Of a DNA stretch of 64,000 bases, positions 63,377-64,000 are shown one piece after another. The position numbers and the translations under genes were made by a program. Numbering within the stretch: position 1 is the stretch's first letter; each line of letters opens with the position of its first letter. The DNA comes from Novosphingopyxis baekryungensis DSM 16222. GTDB lineage: Bacteria > Pseudomonadota > Alphaproteobacteria > Sphingomonadales > Sphingomonadaceae. Under the pieces are notes generated by a model. That model was not told the origin of the DNA. It did not search any database and was given only the letters and a program-made list of their open reading frames with translations. Location: NCBI RefSeq assembly GCF_000420305.1, contig NZ_ATUR01000004.1, positions 186,001-250,000 of the forward strand. Direction: 5' to 3'.

Positions 63377-64000
63377 GTGCGCCAGTTTCCGCTCTTTCTG
63401 AACCTGAGCGGGCGCACGGTCATACTGCTGGGCGCCGGCGAAATGGCGGACGCCAAGCGGCGGCTGTACGAGCGCGCCGGGGCGGTGATTACCGACAATG
63501 CGCATGCGCCGGACGCCGCGCTCGGCATCGTCGCGCATGAGGATGCCGAGCTGGCCGCACTCGATGCGGCGAAGCTCAAAGCGCGCGGGCTGCTGGTCAA
63601 TGTGGTCGACCGGCCGGCTCTGTGCGATTTCACCACGCCCGCCATCGTCGACCGCGATCCGCTGACGGTGGCGATCGGCACGGCGGGCGCCTCGGCCGGG
63701 CTGGCCAAGGCGGTGCGCCAGCGGATCGAGGCGATGCTGCCGCCCGGCACCGGCGCGCTGGCGCAGGGCCTGTTCGATGCGCGCGATGCCATTCGCGCCC
63801 GCTGGCCCGACGGGGCCGATCGCCGCCGCGCGATCGACGTGGCGCTGTCCGATGGCGGTCCGCTCGATCCGGCCACCGGGCGCGGCGATATCGACGCCTG
63901 GCTGGCCGCTGACGAAGCGTCGGTGGCCACGGGCCTGCATATCTTCGACATCGGCAGCGATGATCCGGACGATCTGACGCTGCGGGCCGCCCGCCTGCTC
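63377..64000 (+). CDS. Siroheme synthase, CysG N-terminal domain (partial, runs off the window)
   Basis: GTG 63377, 4 nt after lysA, opens RQFPLFLNLSGRTVILLGAGEMADAKRRLYERAGA, the NAD-binding start of precorrin-2 dehydrogenase/sirohydrochlorin ferrochelatase. LVNVVDRPALCDFTTPAIVDRDPLTVAIGTAGASAGLAKAVRQRIE continues the CysG-B pattern. At about residue 186 the text HIFDIGSDDPDDLTLRAARLL recalls the start of the uroporphyrinogen methylase domain but with the usual Gly-rich loop altered. No stop is reached. Confidence 0.85.
   Translation, partial: MRQFPLFLNLSGRTVILLGAGEMADAKRRLYERAGAVITDNAHAPDAALGIVAHEDAELAALDAAKLKARGLLVNVVDRPALCDFTTPAIVDRDPLTVAIGTAGASAGLAKAVRQRIEAMLPPGTGALAQGLFDARDAIRARWPDGADRRRAIDVALSDGGPLDPATGRGDIDAWLAADEASVATGLHIFDIGSDDPDDLTLRAARLL

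Noticed and set aside
61909-63951. 680-codon open frame antisense to lysA and the siroheme gene
   Set aside because: The sense strand carries full lysA and CysG motifs; the antisense frame is low-complexity Ala/Arg/Ser.

Overview
The window is high-GC chromosomal DNA from an alphaproteobacterium, most likely of the order Sphingomonadales. The evidence is the gene set (CpdR-type response regulator, SapC-family protein, FadL-type porin, Bpt leucyl-transferase, TypA, an argH-lptM-lysA operon) and the small Gly-zipper and lipoprotein genes typical of sphingomonads. I place the taxon by gene content and style, not by a database match. About 68 protein genes and three tRNA genes are packed tightly on both strands. 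I see no rRNA operon, CRISPR array, insertion sequence, integrase or prophage.

Layout. 1-6.2 kb: the tail of a short-chain dehydrogenase, a small metallopeptidase, phhB, the haem-exporter pair ccmAB, a CinA-like protein, map, and a PQQ-type beta-propeller lipoprotein. 6.2-8.2 kb: the nitrogen pair glnB-glnA. 8.2-10.7 kb: a divergent LysR / pirin / WrbA redox module with paired palindromes and an unusual hairpin. 10.7-18.7 kb: rluA-like, arfB, a GAF-domain methionine sulfoxide reductase, a Gly-zipper protein, bpt, threonine dehydratase, and a dehydrogenase coupled to a secreted amidohydrolase. 18.7-24.2 kb: a DEAD-box helicase, SapC with cytochrome b561, a probable small RNA, N-formylglutamate amidohydrolase, cpdR and tRNA-Val(GAC). 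24.3-31.3 kb: hemerythrin, thioesterase, MFS transporter, flavin reductase, rlmN, phosphatase and an outer-membrane barrel. 31.4-38.3 kb: dnaN, then a one-gene MmeI-type restriction-modification islet, then typA. 38.4-49.4 kb: a BASS-like transporter, telA with a membrane partner, tRNA-Val(CAC), ygfZ, pyrC, rarD, small envelope proteins and a histone-deacetylase-like amidohydrolase. 49.4-57.1 kb: a GNAT enzyme and ispG, SDR, FadL, S1/P1 nuclease, a zinc-ribbon miniprotein and an M3 peptidase. 57.2-64 kb: a MarR-like regulator, a low-GC DUF2235 hydrolase next to tRNA-Val(UAC), a TlpA-like lipoprotein, then the argH-lptM-lysA-siroheme synthase run.

Most of the coding content is ordinary core metabolism. 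The less ordinary material is in the gaps and at a few islets. It comprises a promoter-hairpin-terminator unit at 22.5 kb that looks like an anti-Shine-Dalgarno small RNA; a 13-bp hairpin with a C/U-rich loop between pirin and wrbA; four hairpins at about 27-nt spacing starting on the dnaN stop codon; two perfectly interleaved inverted repeats at 25.74 kb; a leader with alternative pairings upstream of the DEAD-box helicase; an extended hairpin flanking tRNA-Val(GAC); the MmeI-type gene with an AT-rich target-recognition segment; and the DUF2235 islet. All three valine anticodons (GAC, CAC, UAC) occur within 36 kb.
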